DNA of 64,000 nt from Amycolatopsis echigonensis (GCF_014174495.1 NZ_JACJHR010000027.1:46303-110302); one strand, 5' to 3'; numbered from the stretch's first letter, positions 16,777 through 25,318 are shown. Notes: generated by a model not told the origin, from the letters alone. Program-made: numbers and translations.

Positions 16777-16792
16777 GTCCGCATAAGCGGAC
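16777..16792. promoter_or_regulatory. GTCCGC–N4–GCGGAC operator dyad
   Basis: A perfect 6-bp inverted repeat with spacer ATAA between divergent TetR and O-methyltransferase genes. Two more TGTCCGCC half-sites flank it (about 16758 and 16798), giving an array. It is the probable binding site of the adjacent TetR protein. Confidence 0.55.
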
Positions 16793-16867
16793 GGAATGTC
16801 CGCCGCCTTGCGCTGTCCATTAAGGACTGTGGAAAGCCGGTTGACCAGGCTGGCAACATTGAGCCAC

Positions 16868-17854
16868 GTGAGTGATGACGCGAACCACCTCCTCCGTGCC
16901 GCCAGTCTGGCGACCCCCATGGCGTTGCGGGTCGCGGTAACGCTGGGCCTGCCCGACCGGCTGCGCGCGCCCGGCACTGTCGAGGACGTCGCCGCGGAAC
17001 TGGACCTCTCGCCGATCGCGCTCGACGTCCTGCTCGGCCACCTGGTCACGCTCGGCGTGGTCGAACGCACCGACAAGGGCTACCTGACCACCGCCTATGG
17101 TGAGAATCTCCGCCAGGACAAGGAAAACGGCGTGGCCAACCTCCTGCACCTGGACCGTGCGGCAGGCCGCGCCGAACTCGCTTTCGTTGAGCTGGCGCAC
17201 AGCATCCGGACCGGCGAGGCCGCCTACTGCCGCCGCTATGGCAAGGATTTCTGGACCGATTTGGCCGAACAGCCGCACTTACGGCAATCCTTCGACGAGC
17301 AGATGACGCACCGATTCCGCACCGAGATTCCCCAGGTGGTCGCCGGAATCGACTGGTCTTTGTTCAGCACGATAGTCGACGTAGGCGGCGGCCGAGGAGA
17401 TTTGCTCGCCGCAATTCTCGAAGCGAATCCAAAACTGTGTGCCCGCCTGATCGACCTCGAGCCGACCGCCAGCGAGGCCCGTGCCGCCTTCGCCGCCCGC
17501 GGCCTCGCCGACCGAATCGAGGTGCACGGCGGCAGCTTCTTCGATCCGCTCCCAGCAAAAGCGGATGCCTATGTCCTGGTGGACATCCTGCACAACTGGG
17601 ATGACGAGAACGCGCGCCGCATTCTGGAACGGTGTGCGGAAGCAGCAGGCCGGTCCGGACGGATTCTCGCCATCGAAGCGGTCAGCGGAATTCACGCGAG
17701 CACCGAAATGGACCTGGTCATGCTGGTCCATTTCGGCGGTCGCGAACGGCGCTTGGAAGAATTCCGCACCCTCGCCGATTCCGCGGGGCTAGTCTTGGAA
17801 TCAGCAGTGCCCTTGACCGACCAGCGTGGCCTTCTGGAATTCCGCGTCGCTTAA
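16868..17854 (+). CDS. SAM-dependent O-methyltransferase (acetylserotonin/CarminomycinO-MT type)
   Basis: A 328-residue small-molecule O-methyltransferase. The N-terminal dimerisation winged helix (LATPMALRVAVTLGLPDRLRAPGTVEDVAAEL, then LVTLGVVERTDKGYLTTAYGENL) is followed by the SAM site IVDVGGGRGDLLAAILEANP, DRIEVHGGSFFDPLP and VLVDILHNWDDENARRIL with the DILHNWDD catalytic region. This is the architecture of secondary-metabolite methyltransferases. The GTG start gives VSDDANHLLRAA; its SD is weak. The final TAA overlaps the convergent DinB-like gene stop. The substrate is unknown and no biosynthetic cluster surrounds it. Confidence 0.9.
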   Translation: MSDDANHLLRAASLATPMALRVAVTLGLPDRLRAPGTVEDVAAELDLSPIALDVLLGHLVTLGVVERTDKGYLTTAYGENLRQDKENGVANLLHLDRAAGRAELAFVELAHSIRTGEAAYCRRYGKDFWTDLAEQPHLRQSFDEQMTHRFRTEIPQVVAGIDWSLFSTIVDVGGGRGDLLAAILEANPKLCARLIDLEPTASEARAAFAARGLADRIEVHGGSFFDPLPAKADAYVLVDILHNWDDENARRILERCAEAAGRSGRILAIEAVSGIHASTEMDLVMLVHFGGRERRLEEFRTLADSAGLVLESAVPLTDQRGLLEFRVA

Positions 17855-18411
17855 CTCGGCGACCGGCCGAGCAGTGCGACCAGCCGGTCCAACGGCGGCG
17901 CGTCCTCGGCGACCGGCACCGGCGGCGCGAACGGATTCCGCTCCGCCGGAAGATCAGCGAGTTTCGCCGTACTGAAGGCGATTTCCCGTTCCACGAGCGC
18001 GTCCTCGAACTTCGGCTCCTGACCAGTGGCGCGAGCGAGGTCCCAGCCGTGCACGAGTTCCTCGACGATCCGCAGATGCACCGCGGCGATCCCCGGAACC
18101 GTCCCGGCCGGGACCTCGAAAACCCGCTCCAGCGCCGTCGGCTGACGGAAGGCGGAGACCAGACCGCGCACCGCGTCCCGATAGGCAGCGACCGGGTCGT
18201 CGCCCAGCGCATCGAACGTACGAGGGTCGAGCGAGCCGCACTCCTCGCCGTGCAGGACGGCGGTGAACAGCCGATGCCCGAGGACCAGATGGTTCACCAG
18301 TTCGCGGACAGTCCACTCCGGGCACGGCGTCGGCGCGTCCCAGCGAGACACGCCAGCGACCAGCGCGCTGGTGGAATCGAGGACCGCGGCCAGATCGTCG
18401 ACAGGGTTCAT
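17851..18411 (-). CDS. DinB-like metal-binding protein (TIGR03086/maleylpyruvate isomerase N-terminal family)
   Basis: A 186-residue four-helix protein: WDAPTPCPEWTVRELVNHLVLGHRLF at the start and VEELVHGWDLARATGQ in the middle give the His ligands (NH..GH and HGWD) of mycothiol-dependent DinB-like enzymes. This family commonly performs thiol-dependent isomerisation or S-transfer in actinomycetes. The ATG at 18411 is used because residues upstream have no similarity. It is divergent from the ECF sigma factor across 66 bases; such pairs are frequent, and the sigma factor may control it. Confidence 0.8.
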   Translation of the reverse strand: MNPVDDLAAVLDSTSALVAGVSRWDAPTPCPEWTVRELVNHLVLGHRLFTAVLHGEECGSLDPRTFDALGDDPVAAYRDAVRGLVSAFRQPTALERVFEVPAGTVPGIAAVHLRIVEELVHGWDLARATGQEPKFEDALVEREIAFSTAKLADLPAERNPFAPPVPVAEDAPPLDRLVALLGRSPS

Positions 18412-18477
18412 CGTTTCGCCTTTCTCAGGGGGCACCAGTACAGACACCGCCCGCCCCGGAAACGGAACGGTGGCAGG

Positions 18478-19446
18478 ATGCGACAGGTGGGCCAGGACAT
18501 CCTCGATCGGGCACGCGCCGGAGACGCGCACGCCTTCCGTGAGCTGGTCGAGCCCTATCGGCACGAGCTGCAGGCGCACTGTTACCGCCTCCTCGGCTCG
18601 CTCACCGACGCCGAGGACCTGCTGCAAGAGACGCTCCTCGCCGCCTGGCGCGGACTGGACGGTTACGCCGGTCGAGCCTCGGTCCGCTCCTGGCTGTACC
18701 GCATCGCCACCAACCGCTGCCTCAACGCCCGCCGCGACGCCGGCCGTCGCGTCCCGGCGGCACCGTCGCCGCCGTTCACCCCGACCGAGCCGACCCGCCG
18801 CACCGAAGTGACGTGGCTGCAGCCCGCACCGGACGACCCCGCCGCGCGGTACAGCGCCAAGGAAACCTTCGAGCTGGCGTTCGTCGCGGCCCTGCAGAGA
18901 ATCCCGCCGCGCCAGGCCGCCGTCCTCGTGCTCCGGGACGTCCTCGACTACTCCACCGACGAGGTCGCGGACCTGCTCGACACCAGCTCCACCGCGGTCA
19001 AAGGCGCTCTGCAACGCGCCCGGGCCCAGCTGCGGCAGACCGTCGAACCCGCCCCGCCAGCACCTCGCGAACGCGAGATCGCGCAACGATTCGCCGACGC
19101 CTTCAGCGAGGGAGACGTCGAAGGCGTGGTCGCGCTCCTGACCGATGACGGCTGGCTCGCCATGCCGCCCGCGCCGCACGAATACGTCGGCCGGGAGTCC
19201 GTCACCGCATTCCTGACCAGGTTCGGCCAGTGGCGCGGCACCCGGAGGTTCTGCCTTCTTCCGACGCGCGCCAACACCCACCCGGCCTTCGCCTGCTATC
19301 TCACCGAACCCGGCGGAACCGCGGGGCGTCCCGCCGGAATCCTCGTCCTCGCCCCGTGGGGCGACCGAATCCGCACTGTCACCTGGTTCCTCGAACCCGA
19401 GTTATTCCCCCGCTTCAGCCTGCCCGCGGAGGTTTCGGCGTGCTGA
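18478..19446 (+). CDS. ECF sigma factor with C-terminal SnoaL-like domain
   Basis: A 322-residue RNA polymerase sigma-70 factor. Region 2 covers residues 5–80 (HCYRLLGSLTDAEDLLQETLLAAW, SVRSWLYRIATNRCLNARR); region 4 covers about 130–185 (LQRIPPRQAAVLVLRDVLDYSTDEVADLLDTSSTAVKGALQRARAQL); residues 200–320 form a SnoaL-like fold (IAQRFADAFSEGDVEGVVALLTDDGWLAMPP). In this ECF class the C-terminal domain replaces a separate anti-sigma factor as regulator. An ATG at 18478 or GTG at 18487 could start translation. No anti-sigma gene is adjacent; the following ATPase overlaps its stop. Confidence 0.92.
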   Translation: MRQVGQDILDRARAGDAHAFRELVEPYRHELQAHCYRLLGSLTDAEDLLQETLLAAWRGLDGYAGRASVRSWLYRIATNRCLNARRDAGRRVPAAPSPPFTPTEPTRRTEVTWLQPAPDDPAARYSAKETFELAFVAALQRIPPRQAAVLVLRDVLDYSTDEVADLLDTSSTAVKGALQRARAQLRQTVEPAPPAPREREIAQRFADAFSEGDVEGVVALLTDDGWLAMPPAPHEYVGRESVTAFLTRFGQWRGTRRFCLLPTRANTHPAFACYLTEPGGTAGRPAGILVLAPWGDRIRTVTWFLEPELFPRFSLPAEVSAC

Positions 19447-20594
19447 CCACCCTCGCGATCCAGAACTACCGCTCGCTGCGTGACCTGGTGCTGCCGTTGT
19501 CGCAGCTCACCGTGATCGTCGGCGCGAACGGCACCGGCAAGTCCAGCCTGTACCGCGCGCTGCGCCTGCTCGCCGACGCAGGCCGCAACGGCGCGGTCGC
19601 GGCCCTCGCCGGAGAAGGCGGCTTGCCGTCGACGCTGTGGGCAGGCCCGGAGACCATCAGCCGAGCGGTGCGGGAAGGCCGTGCCCCGGTGCAACCGTTG
19701 CGGCGAACCAAATCGGTGGGTTTGCGACTCGGCTACTCCGGTGACGAGTTCGGTTACGCACTCGACTTCGGCCTCCCGATCCCCAGCGAGACGGCCTTCA
19801 ACCTGGACCCGGAATACAAACGCGAGTGCGTCTGGCACGGCCCAGTACTGCGCCCGTCCGCGTTGCTGGCCGACCGCTCCGGCACGAGAGTCCGCATCCG
19901 CGACGAGGCAGGCTCCTGGATCGAGAGCGGCCACTCGATCGCTCTCACCGACAGCATGCTGGGCGAATTCGCCGACCCGCGCTTGTGCCCGGAACTCCTG
20001 ATCGTCCGCGACCGAGTCCGCGGCTGGCGGTTCTACGACCACTTCCGCACCGACGCCGACGCCCCGGCGAGACAAAGCCGCATCGGCACCCGAACCTGGG
20101 CCCTGGACCACGACGGCGGCGACCTGGCCGCGGCCTTGCGCACCATCCAGGAATCCACCGACGCCGACGCCCTGGCCACCGCGATCGACGACGCCTTCCC
20201 CGGCTCGTCCATCGAAGTGACCGCTGCCGACGGCAGGTTCGACCTCCGCTTTCACCAGCACGGTCTGCTGCGCCCCCTGAGCGCCGCCGAACTCTCCGAC
20301 GGCACCCTGCGTTACCTGCTGTGGGCCGCGGCGTTGCTCAGCCCGCGCCCACCGGAGCTGCTGGTCTTGAACGAACCGGAAACCAGCCTGCACCCGGACC
20401 TGCTGCCAGCGCTGGCCGCGTTGATCACCGCCGCGGCGAAGAAGACGCAATTGCTGGTGGTGTCGCACTCCCAGCTGCTGGTGCGGTTTCTCGAGGACGC
20501 CTCGGTACTGGAACTGGAAAAGGACTTCGGCGCGACGGTGGTGGCTGGGCAGGGGAGGCTGGACCAGCCGTCGTGGCATTGGCCGAAACGGTGA
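19440..20594 (+). CDS. AAA family ATPase (SMC/RecF-like, AAA_21)
   Basis: A 384-residue ABC-class ATPase. LAIQNYRSLRDLVLPLSQLTVIVGANGTGKSSLYRALRLL gives the RecF-like start and Walker A (residues 29–36). The signature-like LSDGTLRYLLWAAALL is followed by Walker B LLVLNEPETSLHP (Asp replaced by Asn next to the catalytic Glu) and the H-loop VVSHSQ. The GTG overlaps the sigma-factor stop, with GGAGG seven bases upstream, so the two are translationally coupled. Such single-domain ATPases occur in DNA repair or defence, usually with a nuclease partner; none is present here. The role is open. Confidence 0.85.
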   Translation: MLTTLAIQNYRSLRDLVLPLSQLTVIVGANGTGKSSLYRALRLLADAGRNGAVAALAGEGGLPSTLWAGPETISRAVREGRAPVQPLRRTKSVGLRLGYSGDEFGYALDFGLPIPSETAFNLDPEYKRECVWHGPVLRPSALLADRSGTRVRIRDEAGSWIESGHSIALTDSMLGEFADPRLCPELLIVRDRVRGWRFYDHFRTDADAPARQSRIGTRTWALDHDGGDLAAALRTIQESTDADALATAIDDAFPGSSIEVTAADGRFDLRFHQHGLLRPLSAAELSDGTLRYLLWAAALLSPRPPELLVLNEPETSLHPDLLPALAALITAAAKKTQLLVVSHSQLLVRFLEDASVLELEKDFGATVVAGQGRLDQPSWHWPKR

Positions 20595-20650
20595 AGTCCG
20601 GGAGCGCGAACGGACCCGCGCGAACTCTCACGCGGAACTAGCCATAAGCG

Positions 20651-21919
20651 TCAGCGAGGCCGCACCGGACGTCGTACGCGAGTCGTCTTCGTCGGCGTCC
20701 GAACCGGCCGGTACGGCTCCGGCACCGGCAACCGCAGAAGCCGACCGATCTTCCCCGGCCCGAGATGGTTCAAATCCGCTACCGCGGCGGGCTCGTGCCG
20801 GGCACAGCTGGCGAGCACGCCGAACAGGAACATCGTCACGATCAGCGACGTCCCGCCGTACGACACCAACGGCAGCGTCACCCCGGTGACCGGCAGCGCG
20901 TTCACCACGTACCCGATGTTGACCGCGGCCTGCGCCACGAGCAGCACGGTGATCGTCGCCGCGACGACGCGGATCCACGGGTCCAGGTTGCGCGTCGCGA
21001 TCCGCAGGCCGACCAGCGCGAGCCCGCCGAACAGCAGCAGCACCACCGCGCAGCCGAGGAACCCGAGTTCCTCGCCGATCAACGCGAAGATGAAGTCGTT
21101 CTGCACGTTCGGCAGGTACTTCCACTTCGACGCGCCCTGTCCGAGCCCGACGCCGAACAGCCCGCCCTCGGCGAGTGCGTACTGCGCCTGCACGGCCTGG
21201 TACCCGGCACCGGAGGTGTCCGCGTCGGGGGAGAGGAACGACAGCACGCGCGCGAGCCGGTAGTCCGCGACCAGCGCGAGCACCACGAACCCGCCCACGC
21301 CGCCGGCCAGCAGCGCGGCGAACAACCGTCCTGGCGCGCCGGAGAACCACAGCAGCGACAGCAGCACGATGCCGAGCGAGATCGTCCCGCTGAGGTTCGG
21401 CTGCGCCATCACCAGGGCGAACATCAGCAGCGCGACCGGCACCAGCGGCACCAGCAAATGCCGCCAATGGTGCAGCAGCCGGGCTTTCACCACGAGAATG
21501 TGCGCGCCCCACAAGGTCAACGCCACTTTCGCGAGCTCGACCGGCTGCAACGTCAGCGGGCCGAGCGTGAACCACCGCTGCGCCCCGTTCACCTTCGCGC
21601 CGAGCGGGGTGAGCACCAGCGCGAGCAGCACCAGCGTCACGAGCATCAGCATCGGCGAGAGGGACCTGATCCGCCGCAACGGAACCCGCAGCCCGGCCCA
21701 CAGCGCGACCAGGCCGATGAGGACGAAAATGATGTGCTTCTGGAACGTGCTGTACACGCCGCCCGGCTGCGCCGACGACGCTGACAGCACCATGATGACG
21801 CCGAGCAGCGTGAGCAGACCGCACAGCGCGAGCACGAGGTGGAACGACGCCAGCGGCCGGGACAGCCAGCCGACGATCGCGACCGGACCCCGGCTTCGTC
21901 TGTTCCGTGTCGTAGCCAC
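20651..21919 (-). CDS. ftsW: SEDS-family peptidoglycan polymerase, FtsW type (outside the dcw cluster)
   Basis: A 422-residue polytopic membrane protein of the FtsW/RodA/SpoVE family, which polymerises lipid II with a class B PBP. Hallmarks are PLGAKVNGAQRWFTLGPLTLQPVELAKVAL in the large loop, YQAVQAQYALAEGGLFGVGLGQGASKWKYLPNVQNDFIFALIGEELGF, and the C-terminal PVTGVTLPLVSYGGTSLIVTM. About ten membrane helices are visible; the tail is short and basic. The gene is not flanked by mur or fts genes but by an LCP protein gene in the same direction, so it is a paralogue or relocated copy. The partner PBP is not in this window. Confidence 0.92.
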   Translation of the reverse strand: MATTRNRRSRGPVAIVGWLSRPLASFHLVLALCGLLTLLGVIMVLSASSAQPGGVYSTFQKHIIFVLIGLVALWAGLRVPLRRIRSLSPMLMLVTLVLLALVLTPLGAKVNGAQRWFTLGPLTLQPVELAKVALTLWGAHILVVKARLLHHWRHLLVPLVPVALLMFALVMAQPNLSGTISLGIVLLSLLWFSGAPGRLFAALLAGGVGGFVVLALVADYRLARVLSFLSPDADTSGAGYQAVQAQYALAEGGLFGVGLGQGASKWKYLPNVQNDFIFALIGEELGFLGCAVVLLLFGGLALVGLRIATRNLDPWIRVVAATITVLLVAQAAVNIGYVVNALPVTGVTLPLVSYGGTSLIVTMFLFGVLASCARHEPAAVADLNHLGPGKIGRLLRLPVPEPYRPVRTPTKTTRVRRPVRPR

Positions 21920-21980
21920 TCGCGCACCGCCGTCCGCCGAACTTCCGGCGCGGGGAAGGACCGCGCCGGGCCGATTATGC

Positions 21981-22006
21981 CTTAACCGTCCTGATAGGAC
22001 ATTAAG
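21981..22006. repeat. Imperfect inverted repeat between LCP and ftsW genes
   Basis: CTTAA..GTCCT pairs with AGGAC.TTAAG around a GAT loop (10 pairs with one bulge). It lies downstream of the LCP gene and upstream of ftsW on the minus strand. It lacks a T tract; it could be a weak terminator or a regulator site. Confidence 0.35.
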
Positions 22007-22031
22007 ACGCGCGGAGCTTCCGTCGTCGAAG

Positions 22032-23342
22032 TTATTTCACACAAGGGATTCCGCCTCCGCTCAGCACCGACGGCGGCGCTTGCTGTGCCGCGGGCGCGGC
22101 CGACGTGGTGCTCGGGTCGCTGCTGCTGCTACTGCTACTGCTGCTTCGGTGCTTGTGTGTCGGTTCCGTGGTCGGCGTCGCGTAGGCGGCAGGGCTCGGC
22201 ATCGGAGCGCCGCTGAGCAGTTGCGCGACCAAGGACTGGATTTGCGCGGTATTGACGAAGTTGACGTCCTCGCCGGACGGGCTCTTGCCGAAATGATCGA
22301 CCGGAAGCGTCACGAAGCTGACATTCCCGCCGGTCAGGCTGGACGCCTGCTTCGCGAGCGCGAGCAGGTCCAGCGAACTGTCGACCGCGGTGTTCTGCTT
22401 CGCGACGTCCATAATCCCTTGGAGCTTCGCCGGATTCGTGAAGGTGCCGCCCTGTTTGAGCTGATAGGCCAGCGAAGCGATGAACGCCTGCTGCCTGCGT
22501 TCGCGGTCGAGGTCGGTGAAGTTGAGCGCGGGATGCACGTTGTCGCGGCGCTGCCGGACGAACTCGACGGCCTGCTCGGCGCTGATCTCCTGCTGGCCGG
22601 CGTGGAAGTTCGCGCCCGAATAGCTGTCCTGGGTGTCCTCGTTGAGGCACACCGTGATCGGCTGGACGACCTGGGCGATCTCGAAGAACGCCACGAGGGT
22701 GACCTCGACGAAATGGTCGATCGGGACGTCGCCGAGGAATCTCCGCACGGTGTCGATTTCCGCCCGGCGGCCCGCGTCGCGTGCCTGCTGCTCGCGCTGC
22801 GATTTGTCGGTGACGTTCTGCGAGATGAGCTGTTTGGCCTTCTCGTCGAACGCCAGCCCGTAGGCCTGTTTGATCTTGCCCTTGCACACGTTGTCCGGAC
22901 AGCCCGCCAGCGGAACGTAATCGTCGCGCGGAATCGAGATCGACGTCGCCTTGCTGCCGTCGCCGGGGACGTGCAGGAGCATCAGCACATTGGCGTTGTA
23001 GCCGCCGTCCTGCTGGTCCCCGGCGTGCAGCGAGTTGTAGATGTCCTTCGGCAGCGGGTTGCCGTTCTCGTCGAGCCGCGAATCGAGGCCCATGATCAGG
23101 ATGTTGGTGTCGCCGCCGCTGGAGGTCGACTGCCCGTCGAGCACGTCGGAAACCTGCAGGCCCGACACCACGCCGTTGTAGGCGGCCCAGCCGTAACCGG
23201 TCAGCGCGAGCGTCAACGCGGCCGCGAGGGCCAGCGCGACCCGGCCGGTGAGCCGCCTGCGCCGGGCCGCGGCACGGGCGGCGACACCGCGTGCCGCCGC
23301 CCCGCGGGACGCGGCGACACGTCTGTCGTGGGGGTCGGTCAT
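22032..23342 (-). CDS. LytR-CpsA-Psr (LCP) family cell-wall glycopolymer ligase
   Basis: A 436-residue membrane-anchored LCP enzyme. A basic N-terminus precedes one transmembrane helix (about 33–53). The LCP domain follows with NILIMGLDSR, NVLMLLHVPGDGSKATSISIPRDDYVPL (the Arg/Asp pyrophosphate-binding pattern) and DHFVEVTLVAFFEIAQVV. The C-terminus is a Ser-rich stretch ending in a Pro/Ala tail. These enzymes transfer undecaprenyl-linked glycopolymers such as arabinogalactan to peptidoglycan in mycolata and relatives. GGAAGG precedes the ATG. The ftsW-like gene lies downstream in the same direction, 112 bases away. Confidence 0.92.
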   Translation of the reverse strand: MTDPHDRRVAASRGAAARGVAARAAARRRRLTGRVALALAAALTLALTGYGWAAYNGVVSGLQVSDVLDGQSTSSGGDTNILIMGLDSRLDENGNPLPKDIYNSLHAGDQQDGGYNANVLMLLHVPGDGSKATSISIPRDDYVPLAGCPDNVCKGKIKQAYGLAFDEKAKQLISQNVTDKSQREQQARDAGRRAEIDTVRRFLGDVPIDHFVEVTLVAFFEIAQVVQPITVCLNEDTQDSYSGANFHAGQQEISAEQAVEFVRQRRDNVHPALNFTDLDRERRQQAFIASLAYQLKQGGTFTNPAKLQGIMDVAKQNTAVDSSLDLLALAKQASSLTGGNVSFVTLPVDHFGKSPSGEDVNFVNTAQIQSLVAQLLSGAPMPSPAAYATPTTEPTHKHRSSSSSSSSSDPSTTSAAPAAQQAPPSVLSGGGIPCVK

Positions 23343-23428
23343 CGGGCCTTCCGGTGCCGGGACGTCATGGTGACCTCACTGTTCTGGACACTCGCTGTGT
23401 ACACGCTGAGAAGGAAGCTGACACAGAG

Positions 23429-25048
23429 TTAACCCATAGCCAGCTGGACGAGCTTCACGATGACAAGGGCCATCGCCAGGAACAGATATGTGCGCAGTGC
23501 GGTCAACCCGATCTTGCGCCCGATCGACAGCTCCGGCGGCGGCAAGTACTGCAGCGGCGGCATCCGCCACTCCGCGCGTCCGGTGCGATCGATCGGCGCG
23601 GCGCTGCGGCGGCGAAGAAGCGCGTACCCGGCGGTCAGCACGCCGATTCCGCCGCTGACCGCCATGATCAGGAAGATCTGGTCCGCGCTGATGTCCGGGA
23701 ACAGCACCGCCGCGGTGAGGATCACCGACAGCACCACCAGCACACCGACGACCACGGAGGTGAACAGGTTGGTGAGCCGTCCGTTGACCCACGGCCCGAG
23801 CACCGCCTTGTCGTTGCACAGCAGCAAGAGGAACACTGTCGCCGATGGCAGCAGCACTCCCGCCAGCGTCTGCACCCCGGTGGTGAGCAGGCCCAGCGGC
23901 GAGCCCGGGATGAGCACGATGGTGGCCGACAGTGCGACGAGACCGGCGTACACCGCGTAGAAGCCCTTCGCGTGCCGTGCCCCGCGATGCAGCGAGTGCT
24001 TCATCCCGAAGACGTCACCGATCGCGTACGCGCTCGACAGCGACACTGCGAACGCCCCGACGATCGACGCGTCCAGCAACGCGACGGCGAACAGCGCGCC
24101 CGCCGTACGTCCCGCGTAAGCCTCGATGCCGTTCGTGACAGCAGCTGTGTCGGAGAACGGTGTGCCGGTGCCCGCGAAGGCCGTCGCCGCGATTCCCATG
24201 ATCGCGGCCGCGCCGACCATCACCACGGCCAGGCCGATCCACAGATCCGCCTTCTCGTAGCGCATGAACCGCGGCGTGATGCGCTTGTCGATCACGTAGG
24301 ACTGCTGTAAGAACAGCTGCCACGGCGCGACCGTGGTGCCGACGATCGCGATGATCAGCAGCATCAGCTCAGCCGTCCCGCCAGGTCCGGCTGGCATCGT
24401 CGGCACGAGGCCGCCGAGCATTTCCGCTGGCGCCGGGTGCGCGAAAACGTACACCGGGATCAGCGTCAGCGAACCGAGGCAGAAGAAGATCGCGATCCGC
24501 TCGAACCGCCGGAAGCTGCCGGTGAACGCGGCTCCGACGATGACGGCCGCGGCCAGCACGACCGACGGAACCGTCGGCAGGCCGAGGTAGCGGGTCGCCA
24601 TCGTGATGCCGATGAACTCGGTGACCAGCGTCAACGCGTTGAGCAGGAACAGGTCGAGCACCGAGAACGCGCCCCAGAACTTGCCGAAGCGTTCGAGGAT
24701 CAGCCGGGCGTGCCCGACGCCGGTGACCGCGCCGAGGCGGAGCACCATTTCCTGGTTCACGTACAGCACGGGCACCAGAAGCAGCAGGGTCCACAGCAGC
24801 TTCGGGCCGTAGTTTTGCCCGGCCTGGCTGTAGGTGGCGAACGCGCCGGCGTCGTTGTCGCCGACCAGCACGATCAACCCCGGCCCGACGATCGCGAGCA
24901 GGGTCTTGAGCTTGGCGCTGAGGCCGGTCCGCGGCGCGGAGTCGCCCGCTTTGATGGTGCCGAGCGCGCCGCGGATGTCGCCGACGTGGTGGTCGTCGAG
25001 GACCGCGGTGGTGCGCCGGTCGATGTGCACGCTTGCGTCAGTGGTCAT
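23429..25048 (-). CDS. Nramp-related divalent metal transporter with altered metal-site motifs (possible Mg2+ transporter)
   Basis: A 539-residue SLC11/Nramp-fold protein with 11–12 membrane helices. TM1 reads VGPGLIVLVGDNDAGAFATY: the canonical DPGN is DAGA here. TM6 reads IVGTTVAPWQLFLQQS: the canonical MPH is APW, so the soft-metal-binding Met is Ala. Loss of this Met is a hallmark reported for Nramp-related magnesium transporters (NRMT), so Mg2+ rather than Mn2+/Fe2+ is a fair inference. The ATG at 25048 follows GGGAG. It is longer than MntH (about 410–440) owing to an N-terminal cytoplasmic extension of about 50 residues and additional C-terminal length. A leader ORF and hairpins precede it. 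Confidence 0.88.
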   Translation of the reverse strand: MTTDASVHIDRRTTAVLDDHHVGDIRGALGTIKAGDSAPRTGLSAKLKTLLAIVGPGLIVLVGDNDAGAFATYSQAGQNYGPKLLWTLLLLVPVLYVNQEMVLRLGAVTGVGHARLILERFGKFWGAFSVLDLFLLNALTLVTEFIGITMATRYLGLPTVPSVVLAAAVIVGAAFTGSFRRFERIAIFFCLGSLTLIPVYVFAHPAPAEMLGGLVPTMPAGPGGTAELMLLIIAIVGTTVAPWQLFLQQSYVIDKRITPRFMRYEKADLWIGLAVVMVGAAAIMGIAATAFAGTGTPFSDTAAVTNGIEAYAGRTAGALFAVALLDASIVGAFAVSLSSAYAIGDVFGMKHSLHRGARHAKGFYAVYAGLVALSATIVLIPGSPLGLLTTGVQTLAGVLLPSATVFLLLLCNDKAVLGPWVNGRLTNLFTSVVVGVLVVLSVILTAAVLFPDISADQIFLIMAVSGGIGVLTAGYALLRRRSAAPIDRTGRAEWRMPPLQYLPPPELSIGRKIGLTALRTYLFLAMALVIVKLVQLAMG

Positions 25049-25113
25049 GACGAGCACTCCCTTCGGCCTCTGGCGGGCCGATCGGGGCACCCGGGTTCCG
25101 CGCACTCCGAAGA

Positions 25114-25137
25114 CCCGTCCGGCGCGGGCCAGACGGG
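25114..25137 (-). promoter_or_regulatory. GC-rich hairpin in the Nramp-related leader
   Basis: On the minus-strand transcript CCCGTCTGG pairs with CCGGACGGG (8 of 9 pairs) around CCCGCG, between the leader-ORF stop and the transporter start. TCTTC follows it, not a run of T. It may be an attenuator or a sequestering structure; this is not established. Confidence 0.45.
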
Positions 25138-25150
25138 CGGGGAAGCGGGA

Positions 25151-25225
25151 TCAACCGGGGATGCCGGAAGACGGGGACAAGTCGGGGTCCGAGGGCGTAC
25201 TTCGCCCTGGGCTCGTGTCGCGCAT
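25151..25225 (-). CDS. Proline-rich 24-residue leader ORF upstream of the Nramp-related gene
   Basis: On the transcript strand GGGGAGGTGAGGGCG immediately precedes an ATG (25225–25223), a near-perfect Shine–Dalgarno. The ORF codes for 24 residues with prolines at 6, 11, 14, 18 and 23 and three Asp residues (DPDLSP in the middle), ending at TGA 25153–25151. A GGGCG/CGCCC hairpin (25192–25208) lies inside it and a second one follows the stop. Proline- and acid-rich leader peptides control magnesium transporter genes in enterobacteria (MgtL). A similar attenuation role is inferred here, since the SD is too good to be accidental. Confidence 0.55.
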   Translation of the reverse strand: MRDTSPGRSTPSDPDLSPSSGIPG

Positions 25226-25284
25226 CGCCCTCACCTCCCCGCTTTTCCGGCTCCTGAAGTACTCAACGCCATCCTCCGGAGAAC

Positions 25285-25290
25285 TGTCAA
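25285..25290 (-). promoter_or_regulatory. TTGACA -35 candidate for the Nramp-related transcript
   Basis: The minus strand carries TTGACA (25290–25285), 60 bases upstream of the leader ORF. No convincing -10 stands at the right distance; the nearest AT-rich hexamers are about 18–23 bases downstream. A perfect CTTGTACAAG palindrome lies just upstream of it (25295–25304). The promoter call is tentative. Confidence 0.35.
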
Positions 25291-25318
25291 GCGCTTGTAC
25301 AAGTGTTGTAGTCATCAA

